Shown: positions 45,773 to 55,325 of the stretch, piece after piece
Layout of the letters: each line of letters begins with the position of its first letter
Numbering within the stretch: position 1 is the stretch's first letter
Source: an uncultured Bacteroidota bacterium
GTDB taxonomy: Bacteria > Bacteroidota > Bacteroidia > UKL13-3
Direction: 5' to 3'
Assembly (NCBI GenBank): GCA_903850915.1
Contig: CAINMV010000029.1
Span: 124,001 to 188,000, forward strand
Length of the DNA stretch: 64,000 nt
Notes under the pieces: model-generated
The model's database searches: none
Told to the model about the DNA's origin: nothing
The model's input: the letters and a program-made list of their open reading frames with translations, nothing else
Translations under genes and position numbers: made by a program

Positions 45773-46090
45773 TTAGTTTAATACTTTAATTTCCACATCA
45801 ACACCACTAGGCAATTCTAACTTCATAAGTGCATCAACCGTTTTGCTTGTGCTGCTATAAATATCCATTAAGCGTTTGTAGCTGCATAATTGAAATTGCT
45901 CACGTGCTTTTTTGTTAACGTGTGGCGAGCGTAATACGGTATAGATTTTTTTGTCGGTAGGTAACGGAATAGGACCGCTAACTACAGCACCTGTACTCTT
46001 AACCGTTTTAACGATTTTGTCTGCCGATTTATCAACTAGGTTGTAATCGTAGGACTTTAATTTGATTCTGATTTTTTGACTGATGGCCAT
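45773..46090 (-). CDS. rpsJ: 30S ribosomal protein S10
   Basis: Small-subunit protein and NusE transcription factor. The sequence shows [47 protein letters not shown] and a C-terminal [12 protein letters not shown]. 105 residues. It lies downstream of fusA, as in many Bacteroidota. Confidence 0.97.
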   Translation of the reverse strand: MAISQKIRIKLKSYDYNLVDKSADKIVKTVKSTGAVVSGPIPLPTDKKIYTVLRSPHVNKKAREQFQLCSYKRLMDIYSSTSKTVDALMKLELPSGVDVEIKVLN

Positions 46091-46176
46091 TTGATTTGGA
46101 TTTATTTATTTACCTTTAAAATACAACCGGAAATTGACTACTTTAAGTAATTCGTAACCTCCCGGTATTTTTTATA

Positions 46177-46198
46177 TCCCAGGTTCTAAGACCTGGGA
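46177..46198 (-). other. Hairpin between fusA and rpsJ
   Basis: A perfect 8-bp inverted repeat, TCCCAGGT (46177-46184) and ACCTGGGA (46191-46198), with a 6-base spacer, starts 6 bp after the fusA stop. There is an A-run and no T-run after it on the minus strand, so it is not a classical terminator. It may be an mRNA stability or processing element. Confidence 0.5.
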
Positions 46199-46204
46199 AT
46201 TGAT

Positions 46205-48307
46205 TTAATTTGCTTTGTTACCTTTTAGTTTAGCTAAAATTGCTTCAGCTTGACTTCGTGGTACTTCTGAGTAGTGACTAAATTCCATAGTAGAAGAGGC
46301 ACGGCCAGATGTGATTGTACGCAATTGTGTAACGTATCCAAACATTTCGCTTAATGGAACTTTCGCTTTAATAACTTGTGAACCTGCTTTCGTATCTACA
46401 CCTTCTAATTGTCCACGACGACGATTAAGGTCACCCATAACGTCTCCCATGTTTTCTTCAGGAGTTAAAACTTCAATTTTCATGATAGGCTCCAATAAAA
46501 CTGGATCAGCTTTACGACAAGCCTCACGGTAAGCAATACGAGCTGCTAATTCGAACGATAAAGAATCTGAATCGACTGCGTGATAGCTACCATCATATAG
46601 ACGAACTTTTAATGAATCTACAGGATATCCGGCCAATACTCCATTGGACATGGCCGCTGCAAAACCTTTTTCTACAGAAGGGATGTATTCACGAGGAATT
46701 GATCCACCTACGATTTCATTAACAAACTCCAAACCTGGTTTGTTTGGATCACCTGGCATAATTTCCACGGTGATATCAGCAAACTTACCACGACCACCTG
46801 ATTGTTTTTTATATAATTCACGGTGATTTACTGTTGAAGTAATCGTTTCTTTATAAGCAACTTGAGGAGCTCCTTGATTACACTCTACTTTAAATTCACG
46901 ACGTAAACGGTCAACAATAATTTCTAAGTGTAACTCACCCATTCCTGAAATTACGGTTTGTCCTGTCTCTTCATCAGTTTTAACTTTGAATGTAGGATCT
47001 TCCTCTGCCAATTTACCAAGTGCAACTCCTAATTTATCTATGTCGGCTTGCGTTTTTGGTTCAATCGCCAATCCGATTACCGGCTCTGGGAAATTCATTG
47101 CTTCCAAAATAATTGGATTTTTTTCATCACAAAGAGTATCTCCTGTTTTGATTGATTTAAAACCTACTGCTGCTCCAATATCACCTGCTTCGATATAATC
47201 AATGGCATTTTGTTTGTTAGCGTGCATTTGAAAGATACGTGAAATACGTTCTTTGTTTCCGCTTCGTGTATTTAACACATAAGAACCTGCATCCAAACGG
47301 CCAGAATAAGCACGAAAGAACGCCAAACGGCCTACAAATGGATCGGTAGCAATTTTAAATGCTAAGGCAGTGAATGGTTCTTTTGGATCTGGACGACGAA
47401 TTACTTCTTCGCCAGTATCAGGATTTGTACCTACGATATTTTCTTTATCCAATGGAGAAGGCATTAATTCCATCACCAAATCCAACATTGTTTGAACACC
47501 TTTATTTTTAAAGGCGGTTCCACATAGCATTGGAACAATTTTGTTTGCGATACAAGCTCTACGCAATGCGGCCAATACTTCTGCTTCAGTAATAGTTTCT
47601 GGAGCTTCGAAGAACTTCTCCATAATTTTATCATCAAATTCAGAAACAGCTTCTAACATTTTCTCTCTCCACTCTAAAGCCTCTTCCATCATATCTGGAG
47701 GAATAGGAACAACTTTATAGGTCATCCCTTTATCTTCTTCATTCCAAACCATACCACGGAAGTTGATCAAATCAACTACACCTGTAAAGTTATCTTCTGC
47801 ACCGATAGGCAATTGCAATGGAACAGCGTTACCACCTAAAATGCTACGAACTTGCTTAACTACGTTTAAGAAATCGGCACCGGCACGGTCCATTTTGTTT
47901 ACAAAACCTAAACGCGTTACATTATAGTTATTTGCTAGGCGCCAATTAGTTTCTGATTGAGGCTCAACACCATCAACAGCCGAAAATAAGAATACCAATC
48001 CATCCAATACACGAAGCGAGCGATTTACCTCCACGGTAAAATCCACGTGGCCAGGTGTATCAATGATGTTTAATTTATAATCGTTACCTCTATATTTCCA
48101 GAAACATGTCGTAGCTGCTGAAGTAATTGTTATACCTCGTTCTTGCTCTTGAACCATCCAGTCCATAGTTGCTGCTCCATCATGTACCTCTCCGATTTTA
48201 TGATTTACACCGGTATAGTAAAGGATACGTTCTGTGGTTGTAGTCTTACCAGCATCGATATGTGCGGCAATACCTATATTTCTTGTGTATTGTAAGTCGA
48301 TTGACAT
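46205..48307 (-). CDS. fusA: Elongation factor G
   Basis: Translational GTPase moving tRNAs and mRNA through the ribosome. G1 [19 protein letters not shown] near residue 17, G2 [12 protein letters not shown]3 [11 protein letters not shown]4 [10 protein letters not shown], and domains II-V, including the conserved [19 protein letters not shown] start at the ATG at 48307 ([10 protein letters not shown], 700 residues); an upstream in-frame TTG at 48331 would add eight residues without known conservation. Third gene of the rpsL operon. Confidence 0.96.
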   Translation of the reverse strand: MSIDLQYTRNIGIAAHIDAGKTTTTERILYYTGVNHKIGEVHDGAATMDWMVQEQERGITITSAATTCFWKYRGNDYKLNIIDTPGHVDFTVEVNRSLRVLDGLVFLFSAVDGVEPQSETNWRLANNYNVTRLGFVNKMDRAGADFLNVVKQVRSILGGNAVPLQLPIGAEDNFTGVVDLINFRGMVWNEEDKGMTYKVVPIPPDMMEEALEWREKMLEAVSEFDDKIMEKFFEAPETITEAEVLAALRRACIANKIVPMLCGTAFKNKGVQTMLDLVMELMPSPLDKENIVGTNPDTGEEVIRRPDPKEPFTALAFKIATDPFVGRLAFFRAYSGRLDAGSYVLNTRSGNKERISRIFQMHANKQNAIDYIEAGDIGAAVGFKSIKTGDTLCDEKNPIILEAMNFPEPVIGLAIEPKTQADIDKLGVALGKLAEEDPTFKVKTDEETGQTVISGMGELHLEIIVDRLRREFKVECNQGAPQVAYKETITSTVNHRELYKKQSGGRGKFADITVEIMPGDPNKPGLEFVNEIVGGSIPREYIPSVEKGFAAAMSNGVLAGYPVDSLKVRLYDGSYHAVDSDSLSFELAARIAYREACRKADPVLLEPIMKIEVLTPEENMGDVMGDLNRRRGQLEGVDTKAGSQVIKAKVPLSEMFGYVTQLRTITSGRASSTMEFSHYSEVPRSQAEAILAKLKGNKAN

Positions 48308-48447
48308 TTTTTGATATGGACCTTGATGCAATGCTGTATAGCAATTACAATAGAGTCACTATTTTTAATATTTATTTGTAATGATCCGCATTTCTTTGAA
48401 TTCGCAATCTATATGGATAAGATTACAAAAACGAATTAATGCTTAAA

Positions 48448-48915
48448 TTAGAATTTAAAGTGAGAGAACGCTTTATTTGCCTCAGCCATACGATGTGTGT
48501 CATCTCTTTTCTTAACAGATGCACCTTCACCTTTGCTTGCTGCTATGATTTCGTTGGCTAATTTCTCTGCCATCGATTTTTCATTACGATTACGAGCATA
48601 TCCTAACATCCATTTAATACCTAATGCAATTTTGCGATCAGGACGAACTTCGATAGGGATTTGGAAGTTGGCTCCACCTACTCGGCGACTTTTAACTTCC
48701 ACACTTGGCATAACATTACCTAATGCTTTTTTCCAAACGTCGATACCACGCTCAGATGTTTTCTTTTCTACAATCGCTAAAGACTCATAGAAAATATTAA
48801 ATGCTAGTGTTTTTTTACCGCTCCACATTAACATGTTTACGAAACGGGTAACCATTGGATCGTTATAAACTGGATCCGGCAATAAAATACGTTTTTTGGG
48901 TTTTGACTTTCTCAT
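48448..48915 (-). CDS. rpsG: 30S ribosomal protein S7
   Basis: Primary 16S rRNA-binding protein that organises the 3' domain of the small subunit. The sequence shows MRKSKPKKR, DPVYNDPMVTRFVNMLMWSGKK, RRVGGANFQIPIEVRP and the C-terminal KKRDDTHRMAEANKAFSHF. 155 residues. It lies 98 bp after rpsL and 140 bp before fusA. Confidence 0.97.
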   Translation of the reverse strand: MRKSKPKKRILLPDPVYNDPMVTRFVNMLMWSGKKTLAFNIFYESLAIVEKKTSERGIDVWKKALGNVMPSVEVKSRRVGGANFQIPIEVRPDRKIALGIKWMLGYARNRNEKSMAEKLANEIIAASKGEGASVKKRDDTHRMAEANKAFSHFKF

Positions 48916-49013
48916 GAATGAATGCCTTCTCGCTTACTTTTCTTCAGCTTTACAAAGGACTTGATTTACTTATTAAATATAAATATTGAAATCACCAGCA
49001 AACTTACGTGTGA

Positions 49014-49418
49014 TTATTTTTTCTTTGTTGGAGCAGCAACTGCGCCCGGTTTAGGGCGTTTTGCACCGTATTTACTTCGGCTTTGCTTGCGCTTGTCAAC
49101 ACCTGCAGTATCTAAGGCACCACGAACGATGTGATAACGTACTCCTGGAAGATCTTTTACCCTTCCGCCACGAACCAATACAATGGAGTGTTCTTGAAGG
49201 TTATGACCCTCTCCGCCTATGTATGCATTCACCTCTCTTCCGTTGGTTAAACGAACACGGGCAACCTTGCGTAAAGCTGAGTTTGGTTTTTTCGGCGTTG
49301 TGGTGTAAACACGAGTACATACTCCGCGGCGTTGCGGGCAATCAACTAAGGCAGGAGATTTACTCTTAAATGTAAGCTGCTCGCGGCCTTTGCGCACTAA
49401 TTGTTGGATTGATGGCAT
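49014..49418 (-). CDS. rpsL: 30S ribosomal protein S12
   Basis: Decoding-centre protein. [14 protein letters not shown] at the start, [31 protein letters not shown], and the loop [29 protein letters not shown], where Asp in RVKDLP is the RimO methylthiolation target. The streptomycin-contact lysine in TTPKKPNS is present, so no resistance-type change is seen at that site. First gene of the rpsL-rpsG-fusA-rpsJ-rplC operon. Confidence 0.97.
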   Translation of the reverse strand: MPSIQQLVRKGREQLTFKSKSPALVDCPQRRGVCTRVYTTTPKKPNSALRKVARVRLTNGREVNAYIGGEGHNLQEHSIVLVRGGRVKDLPGVRYHIVRGALDTAGVDKRKQSRSKYGAKRPKPGAVAAPTKKK

Positions 49419-49462
49419 AAATATTAAATACTAATTATAAGTGTATCCTTTTTAAAGGGGTG

Positions 49463-49470
49463 CGAAGGTA
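49463..49470 (-). promoter_or_regulatory. Candidate -7 box TACCTTCG for the rpsL operon
   Basis: The minus strand reads TACCTTCGCA, one base off TAnnTTTG, 45 bp before the rpsL ATG. The same ten bases precede the PhnA-like gene. Confidence 0.55.
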
Positions 49471-49622
49471 AATAAAATATTTTAATTTCGGGAACTATAA
49501 CGATAGATTTTTTGAAATTGAGCCTTTCTTAACTGCTGTACATTTTACTGTACACCTAGGTATTGGCTTAGTTTTTTAAGGTAAAATCATCATATTTAGG
49601 CTTACACTTTTAACGAAAAGGA

Positions 49623-49630
49623 TATCTTTG
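49623..49630 (+). promoter_or_regulatory. -7 box TATCTTTG for the CPBP-SDR pair
   Basis: TATCTTTGCG matches TAnnTTTG exactly and lies 33 bp before the ATG at 49664. Confidence 0.6.
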
Positions 49631-49663
49631 CGCGAATTTTAAAGAAATCTTAACGCAAAAATA

Positions 49664-50383
49664 ATGTCTCACTTTTACGACTGGAATCCGGCAAACACAA
49701 ATGCCTTTATTACGATACTTTCAATTTCAATTGGGTTTGCCACCTACTGGTTTTTGGCCATGAGCGAGAAAATAAAGGCACTTTTCTTTAATAGGTACCA
49801 AGGTGATGACGCTTGGATAAAGTTTGTGGTTTTTCAAAAGCTAACCGGTGCTCTTTTTATGGGTTTTATACCTGGTATAATTTTATTGTCTATTTCTGAC
49901 TATACTTTGGCAAGTCTTGGATTCGGACTTAAAAACTTCAGCGAATCGTTACTTTATATTGCTATAATTGGTACTTTGATTTTTGTGATTAACTTCTTTG
50001 TTTCAAAAAATCCATTCAACTTAAATATGTATCCGCAAATGCGAATCCCTGAATGGAACGCAAAGCGAATTATTATCAACTCGCTTTCTTGGGCCGCCTA
50101 CCTGCTGTCCTACGAATTCATGTATCGCGGCCTTTTGCTCGTAGTTTGCAATGACTCTTTTGGCTTTTGGCCTGCAGTGGCAATAAACCTATCTTTTTAT
50201 TCTGCTACCCATATTGCCAAAGGTTTGAATGAAACCATCGGTACTTTTCCTTATGGTTTATTACTTTGCCTTATTACCATTTCTACTGGAAGTATTTTTG
50301 TAGCATTCGCTACGCATTTAATTTTAGCTTTAACCAACGATTATTTCTCTGTTTATCATAGTAAAGAAATGAAATTTATATGA
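49664..50383 (+). CDS. CPBP-like integral membrane protein (divergent active site)
   Basis: 239-residue protein with about six to seven membrane segments resembling CPBP/Rce1 intramembrane proteases. The first motif, normally EExxxR, reads Y-E-F-M-Y-R, so the first Glu is Tyr. The second, normally FxxxH, reads YSATH. A third His is in FATHLILALTND but the Asn at the usual +4 is missing. Such divergence suggests a non-catalytic or altered member. It overlaps the following SDR gene by 4 bp (ATGA), so the two are translationally coupled, hinting at a shared lipid- or membrane-related role that I cannot specify. Confidence 0.7.
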   Translation: MSHFYDWNPANTNAFITILSISIGFATYWFLAMSEKIKALFFNRYQGDDAWIKFVVFQKLTGALFMGFIPGIILLSISDYTLASLGFGLKNFSESLLYIAIIGTLIFVINFFVSKNPFNLNMYPQMRIPEWNAKRIIINSLSWAAYLLSYEFMYRGLLLVVCNDSFGFWPAVAINLSFYSATHIAKGLNETIGTFPYGLLLCLITISTGSIFVAFATHLILALTNDYFSVYHSKEMKFI

Positions 50384-51195
50384 GCACCTACTTCCAAGAA
50401 AAAGTCGTAATTATTACCGGATCCTCAATGGGGATTGGGAAGTCGTTGGCCCTACTTTTAGGAAAGCAGCATGCCAAGGTGGTTTTGAATGGAAGAAACC
50501 AACAAAAACTTTTGGAAACCGAGACGGAGCTTAAGAATTTGGGATATGAAATATTCTCCATTGCTGGTGATGTAACATTGGAAGAAGATTGCAAACGACT
50601 CATTCAAACTACATTAAATCGCTTTGGCCGCATTGACATTTTGGTTAACAACGCAGGCGCTGGAATGCGTGGGAAAATTGCTGACCTATCTCCTGAAACT
50701 ATATCAACAATTTATAAAGTTAATGCCATAGCTCCAATAGTACTTTCGCAGATGGCCTTGCCTCATATTATTGAAACTAAAGGCAGTATTGTATTTACCT
50801 CTAGTTTGGCTGGATTACGCGGTTTGCCTTTACTTTCTGTATATAGCGCAGCTAAAATGTCGTTAACCGCTTTTGCACAAGCCTTGCGTGCTGAACAAGC
50901 TATTAGCAAAATTCATGTTGGCTTGGTATATGTAGGTATAACCCAACTTGAAATCGGCAAAACAGCCATTGGTCCTGATGGCAAGCCAGTGCCTCTCGCT
51001 GCACGGAAAGGATTGCTTGTTAAAACTATTGATGAAGTCGCATCTAAAATTGCTAGAAATATAAGCTCAAGAAAAAAGCAAACCGTAATAGGTCTTCCCG
51101 GTAAGATTTTTTTTCTACTTGTGCGTTACCTTCCTCGGCTTTTTGAATTTGCGCTATTACGCAGTCAAAAGAAAATTAATAAACTTTACAAATAA
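50380..51195 (+). CDS. Short-chain dehydrogenase/reductase
   Basis: Classical SDR of 271 residues with the NAD(P) loop TGSSMGIGKS (GxxxGxG) near residue 13, LVNNAGAGM near 87, and the catalytic Ser-Tyr-Lys in FTSSLAG and VYSAAKMS near 158. A basic C-terminal extension (LPRLFEFALLRSQKKINK) with a hydrophobic stretch (IFFLLVRYLPRLF) suggests membrane association. The substrate is unknown. Its end overlaps the convergent epimerase gene by 10 bp. Confidence 0.87.
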   Translation: MSTYFQEKVVIITGSSMGIGKSLALLLGKQHAKVVLNGRNQQKLLETETELKNLGYEIFSIAGDVTLEEDCKRLIQTTLNRFGRIDILVNNAGAGMRGKIADLSPETISTIYKVNAIAPIVLSQMALPHIIETKGSIVFTSSLAGLRGLPLLSVYSAAKMSLTAFAQALRAEQAISKIHVGLVYVGITQLEIGKTAIGPDGKPVPLAARKGLLVKTIDEVASKIARNISSRKKQTVIGLPGKIFFLLVRYLPRLFEFALLRSQKKINKLYK

Positions 51196-52175
51196 CCGTT
51201 TTCGTTAAACCATTGTTTAAGCTCTAAAACGGCTTCTTCAATTGGTGTTTGCGGCAGTTCTAATTCTTCTATTGCTTTTGCAGGACTAAAATAATGTCCA
51301 TCACACGCAATTAAAGCCATTGGATAGGAAAGCTTAGGGATTTTACCATTTATCAACGCTATTTTTTCACTTATCCAACCTAAACTTTTAATGATTGGAT
51401 TGGGCATTTCAATTTGAGGATAGTCCTTTTGACCCAGTGCCTTTGCAATGCGCGATACAGCAATTTTGAAGGACATATTTTCTCCTCCTAGAATATAGGA
51501 TTCTCCGATTCTGCCTTTATTTAAGGCATTGCAAATCCCAAATGCAACATCCTTAGCGGCTACCCAATTTTTACCACCACGTGTATTTGCTGGAAGCTTT
51601 TTCTTGGCAATGGCGATAACCATTGCGCCCGAACTTGGCTTAGTATCGTATGGTCCTATCATAAACGTTGGACAAACGACAATAGCTGGCAAATTTCTAT
51701 TTTTAACTGCATCAAGAACAGCATCTTGGCCAATCTTCTTGCTTTCTAAATAATCAAGTTTATAATGAGCCGACTTATACCTCGCTTTTTCATCGCCAGG
51801 CTTTTCTAATGTACCGAAGCCAAAAGAACTAGCACTGCCAACATGGATAAAACGTTTTACTTGATTGGCAATTGCGGCATCAATAGCATTTTTTGTACCT
51901 TCTACATTCACCTTAAAATAATGCGCACCTAAAGATGGCCACATGTCTGTTATTGCCGCAATATGGATGAAATATTCACATCCTTTCGACAATAATATGA
52001 TATCCTCTTTTAAAGTAATATCTCCGTATACTATTTCCAATGGTAAACCTTGCAGGGTGATAGGTACTCGACCTTTCATAACCATAGCAATCACTTCATG
52101 ACCTCTATTTATTAATTCTCTTACAACATTGCTTCCAAGCAAGCCATCGGGTCCAGTTACAAATACTTTTGCCAT
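51186..52175 (-). CDS. NAD-dependent epimerase/dehydratase-family (extended SDR) protein
   Basis: Extended SDR, 329 residues, of the dihydroflavonol-reductase-like group. NAD loop VTGPDGLLGSNVVRELINRG (GxxGxxG) at the N-terminus, FIHVGSASSFGFG near 110, and a YLESKK stretch supplying the YxxxK pair near 147. The C-terminal part holds the substrate pocket. Functions in this group range from sterol and ketide reduction to sugar-nucleotide conversion, so a product is not named. It runs toward the SDR and overlaps it tail to tail. Confidence 0.85.
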   Translation of the reverse strand: MAKVFVTGPDGLLGSNVVRELINRGHEVIAMVMKGRVPITLQGLPLEIVYGDITLKEDIILLSKGCEYFIHIAAITDMWPSLGAHYFKVNVEGTKNAIDAAIANQVKRFIHVGSASSFGFGTLEKPGDEKARYKSAHYKLDYLESKKIGQDAVLDAVKNRNLPAIVVCPTFMIGPYDTKPSSGAMVIAIAKKKLPANTRGGKNWVAAKDVAFGICNALNKGRIGESYILGGENMSFKIAVSRIAKALGQKDYPQIEMPNPIIKSLGWISEKIALINGKIPKLSYPMALIACDGHYFSPAKAIEELELPQTPIEEAVLELKQWFNENGYL

Positions 52176-52210
52176 ATTTTTTTTCAGGTCACGAAATTAT
52201 TAATAAATAG

Positions 52211-52218
52211 CAAAATTA
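52211..52218 (-). promoter_or_regulatory. -7 box TAATTTTG for the epimerase gene
   Basis: The minus strand reads TAATTTTGCT, an exact TAnnTTTG match, 35 bp before the ATG at 52175. Confidence 0.5.
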
Positions 52219-52315
52219 AATTCAATATTATTACTTATTAATCTAAATCAAATTTAACCGACTTCTTAAAACGACTGACGATGGTTCACAATTTAATTAC
52301 GATCATTCATTAAAC

Positions 52316-52349
52316 AAAAAAAGCCAACATAAATAGGTTGGCTTTTTTT
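52316..52349. terminator. Terminator of clpC
   Basis: A perfect 13-bp stem: AAAAAAAGCCAAC (52316-52328) with GTTGGCTTTTTTT (52337-52349), 8-base loop. T-runs occur on both strands. It lies 23 bp after the clpC stop. Confidence 0.9.
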
Positions 52350-52372
52350 GTTTAATTGAAAGAGAAATAATC

Positions 52373-54916
52373 TTATATTTCACCGACGTCTTCTTTCTTT
52401 TTACGTGCTTTTTTAATTTTGAGTTTCAGCTCCTCTGCCCCTTCTTCACAATCCACCTCAATTACGTCGCCTTCGTTGGTACCTGATTTTAAAATCTCTT
52501 CTGCTATAGGATCTTCCAAGTATTTCTGAATTGCCCGTCCGAGTGGCCTTGCGCCAAATTCAGGATCAAATCCTTTAGTACCTAAAAAATCTTTTGCAGC
52601 ATCCGAAAGCTTTAGTTTTATACCTAATTTTTCGATACGCGATAACATTTTCTCAATTGACAAATCAAGGATTTTAACTATGCTTTCTTTCTCTAACGAT
52701 TTGAATACAATAACATCATCAACGCGATTTAGGAACTCCGGACTAAAAAATTTCTTAAGAGCATTTTCAATTATTGATTTTGTGTCTTTGTCTGAATTTT
52801 CTTTCCTTGTTTGTGTAGAAAATCCAACACCTTGTCCAAAATCTTTAATTTGGCGAGAACCGATATTGCTCGTCATTATAATTATTGTATTTCTGAAGTC
52901 GATTTTACGACCTAGGCTATCTGTTAAAAAACCTTCGTCCAGCACTTGCAATAATATATTAAAAACCTCTGGATGGGCTTTCTCTATTTCATCCAATAAT
53001 ATAACTGCATATGGTTTACGACGAACCTTTTCTGTTAACTGACCTCCTTCTTCGTATCCAATATATCCTGGAGGCGCACCCACCAGTCGGCTTACCGCAA
53101 ATTTCTCCATATACTCGCTCATATCTATTCGAATCAAAGCATCTTTGCTATCGAAAAGATACTCACTTAATACCTTGCTCATTTCCGTTTTACCAACTCC
53201 TGTTGGACCTAAGAAAATAAACGACCCTATAGGTTTATTCGGGTCCTTTAAACCTGCTCGATTACGCTGTATGGCTTTGGCTAATTTCTTTACGGCATCC
53301 TCTTGTCCTATCACTTTAAGTTTCATGTCTTCGGCCATAGTAAGAAGCTTTGTTCCTTCTCCCTGAGAAATTCTTTTTACAGGAATGCCAGTCATCATTG
53401 CCATTACATCAGCCACCTCTTCTTCCGTTACTTTATATCTATTGGCTTTTGTTTCTTCCTCCCAATCACGCTTAGCAATCTCCAATTGCTCAATCATATT
53501 TTTTTCACGATCACGTAATTGAGCAGCCTCTTCATAACGTTGACTTTTAACCACTTTATTCTTTTCAACCTTAATATCTTCTACTTGCTTTTCGAGATCG
53601 ATAATATTTTGAGGAACATGAATATTCGTGATATGCACTCGAGCTCCAACTTCGTCCAACACATCAATTGCTTTATCTGGCAAATGACGATCGGTTAAAT
53701 ATCGAACACTTAAATTGACGCAGGCTTCAATAGCAGCATCAGTATATGTTACGTTGTGGTGTTCTTCGTATTTATCTTTTATATTATGAAGTATCTCGAT
53801 GCTTTCTGAAGGTGATGCCGCGTTTATTATCACCTGTTGAAAGCGTCGCTCTAAGGCTCCATCTTTCTCGATATATTGACGATATTCATTTAATGTTGTG
53901 GCTCCTATGCATTGAATCTCACCACGTGCCAACGCAGGTTTAAACATGTTGGAAGCATCAAGCGACCCACTTGCTCCACCTGCCCCAACCAAGGTATGTA
54001 TTTCGTCGATGAATACAATTACGTCAGGACTTTTTTCAAGCTCTTGCATCACAGCTTTCATACGTTCCTCAAATTGACCACGGTATTTTGTGCCCGCCAC
54101 CAAAGAGGCTAGGTCGAGCATTACAATTCGTTTATTAAACAATGTACGCGACACCTTTTTTTGAATGATGCGAAGTGCGAGACCTTCGGCAATGGCGGTT
54201 TTACCAACTCCGGGTTCTCCAATTAAAACTGGATTATTTTTCTTTCTACGTGAAAGAATCTGAGATACACGTTCGATTTCTTTTTCTCTTCCAACAATGG
54301 GGTCAAGTTTTCCATCTTCGGCTAATTTGGTAAGGTCTCTTCCAAAATTATCTAGTACTGGCGTTTTTGATTTCGTTGCACCGGCTTTACCTGAATCAAT
54401 ATTACGGCGCTCTTCACGAGGCGGCGGCATGTCATCGTCATCACCACCAAGAGGTGGCAATTCATCGCGTATTTCACCCGAACTTGGATTCTCGAGCTCC
54501 TCTTTAAAACGATTATAGTCCACATTAAATTGCGATAGAATTTGTGAAGCAGTATTAAATTCGTCACGCAAAATAGCAAGCATTAGGTGATCCGTTCCTA
54601 TTACATCTGCAGCATAGGAGCGTGCCTCAAGATAAGTTACCTTTAAAGCCTTTTCTGCGGCCTTGTTTAAGGGAATATTATTTACATTAGAAATGCCATT
54701 ACCTGCGTAGTTCCTGGCATTTTCTTCGATTGTACGCTTCAACTGTGTTAAATTTACGTCCAAAGAACGTAACGTGCGAATGGCCGAGCCTTGACCTTCT
54801 CGCAATAAACCCATCACAAAATGTTCAGGTCCAATTTGACTGTTTCCCATGCGAACAGCCTCCTCCTTCGCTAAGCTCATTACCTCGCGCACGCGGGGCG
54901 AAAATTTTGCATCCAT
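52373..54916 (-). CDS. clpC: ATP-dependent Clp protease ATP-binding subunit ClpC
   Basis: AAA+ unfoldase that feeds substrates to ClpP. The N-terminal Clp repeat domain ([18 protein letters not shown] ... [13 protein letters not shown]) is followed by an acidic, Pro-rich linker ([15 protein letters not shown]). AAA-1 has Walker [14 protein letters not shown], a UVR-type helical insert follows ([16 protein letters not shown]), and AAA-2 has [14 protein letters not shown] and [14 protein letters not shown]. 847 residues with the UVR motif favour ClpC over ClpA or ClpB. The IGF/P-type loop that contacts ClpP is not certain by eye. It is a single-gene transcript. Confidence 0.95.
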   Translation of the reverse strand: MDAKFSPRVREVMSLAKEEAVRMGNSQIGPEHFVMGLLREGQGSAIRTLRSLDVNLTQLKRTIEENARNYAGNGISNVNNIPLNKAAEKALKVTYLEARSYAADVIGTDHLMLAILRDEFNTASQILSQFNVDYNRFKEELENPSSGEIRDELPPLGGDDDDMPPPREERRNIDSGKAGATKSKTPVLDNFGRDLTKLAEDGKLDPIVGREKEIERVSQILSRRKKNNPVLIGEPGVGKTAIAEGLALRIIQKKVSRTLFNKRIVMLDLASLVAGTKYRGQFEERMKAVMQELEKSPDVIVFIDEIHTLVGAGGASGSLDASNMFKPALARGEIQCIGATTLNEYRQYIEKDGALERRFQQVIINAASPSESIEILHNIKDKYEEHHNVTYTDAAIEACVNLSVRYLTDRHLPDKAIDVLDEVGARVHITNIHVPQNIIDLEKQVEDIKVEKNKVVKSQRYEEAAQLRDREKNMIEQLEIAKRDWEEETKANRYKVTEEEVADVMAMMTGIPVKRISQGEGTKLLTMAEDMKLKVIGQEDAVKKLAKAIQRNRAGLKDPNKPIGSFIFLGPTGVGKTEMSKVLSEYLFDSKDALIRIDMSEYMEKFAVSRLVGAPPGYIGYEEGGQLTEKVRRKPYAVILLDEIEKAHPEVFNILLQVLDEGFLTDSLGRKIDFRNTIIIMTSNIGSRQIKDFGQGVGFSTQTRKENSDKDTKSIIENALKKFFSPEFLNRVDDVIVFKSLEKESIVKILDLSIEKMLSRIEKLGIKLKLSDAAKDFLGTKGFDPEFGARPLGRAIQKYLEDPIAEEILKSGTNEGDVIEVDCEEGAEELKLKIKKARKKKEDVGEI

Positions 54917-54968
54917 ATTATTTTTTGCTAACTATTATTTAATTAATCGATTGAGTTATGTAAAAGTT

Positions 54969-54976
54969 CAAATTTA
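54969..54976 (-). promoter_or_regulatory. -7 box TAAATTTG for clpC
   Basis: The minus strand reads TAAATTTG, an exact TAnnTTTG match, 53 bp before the clpC ATG. Confidence 0.5.
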
Positions 54977-55292
54977 GGATAAACACATACATTTATATCC
55001 ATTTTTGTTACACAAATATCGTGGAAAAGTTTATTTATAGACATAATGGCGGGAGAACAACTTGGCTTTAAACTAAAAAATGACAATAAGCCTTTTAGGA
55101 CGTTGATTTGTCAGGGAAAGGGAAACCTTAAATATTTTTAGCACTAAATCCTTTTAAATTCAAAAGTAAAGATGTTAAACCTTGAGCCTTAAGGATTAGG
55201 TGATGCCTTATGATATCAAAAAAGCAATTAAAAACACCACATTTTAACACCTTTTGAATGTTTTAGCCCATAAAAAATTCAATATTATGTAC

Positions 55293-55300
55293 TATTTTCG
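55293..55300 (+). promoter_or_regulatory. Candidate -7 box TATTTTCG for the parvulin operon
   Basis: TATTTTCGCC, one base off TAnnTTTG, 25 bp before the ATG chosen for the parvulin gene. It lies inside the longer open frame that starts at 55254, which supports the later start. Confidence 0.4.
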
Positions 55301-55325
55301 CCTTTTAAAAAAATATCCATTGTCT

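Larger units (their letters stand above)
54917..55325. other. Divergent promoter region, 409 bp
   Basis: AT-rich region between clpC (-) and the parvulin gene (+) with no reading frame of note. It holds the clpC -7 box (54969-54976) and the parvulin-gene -7-like box (55293-55300). I see no CtsR- or CIRCE-like inverted repeat upstream of clpC. Confidence 0.55.

Noticed and set aside
48308-48331. Longer EF-G start at a TTG
   Set aside because: The eight extra residues are not typical of EF-G; the ATG at 48307 gives the usual [10 protein letters not shown]-type start.
52680-53042. 120-codon open frame antisense to clpC
   Set aside because: Opposite the conserved AAA-2 domain; composition reflects the complementary codons only.
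55254-55325. Longer start of the first parvulin gene
   Set aside because: The extra 24 residues precede a clean signal peptide, begin with TTG, and contain a promoter-like box at 55293-55300.
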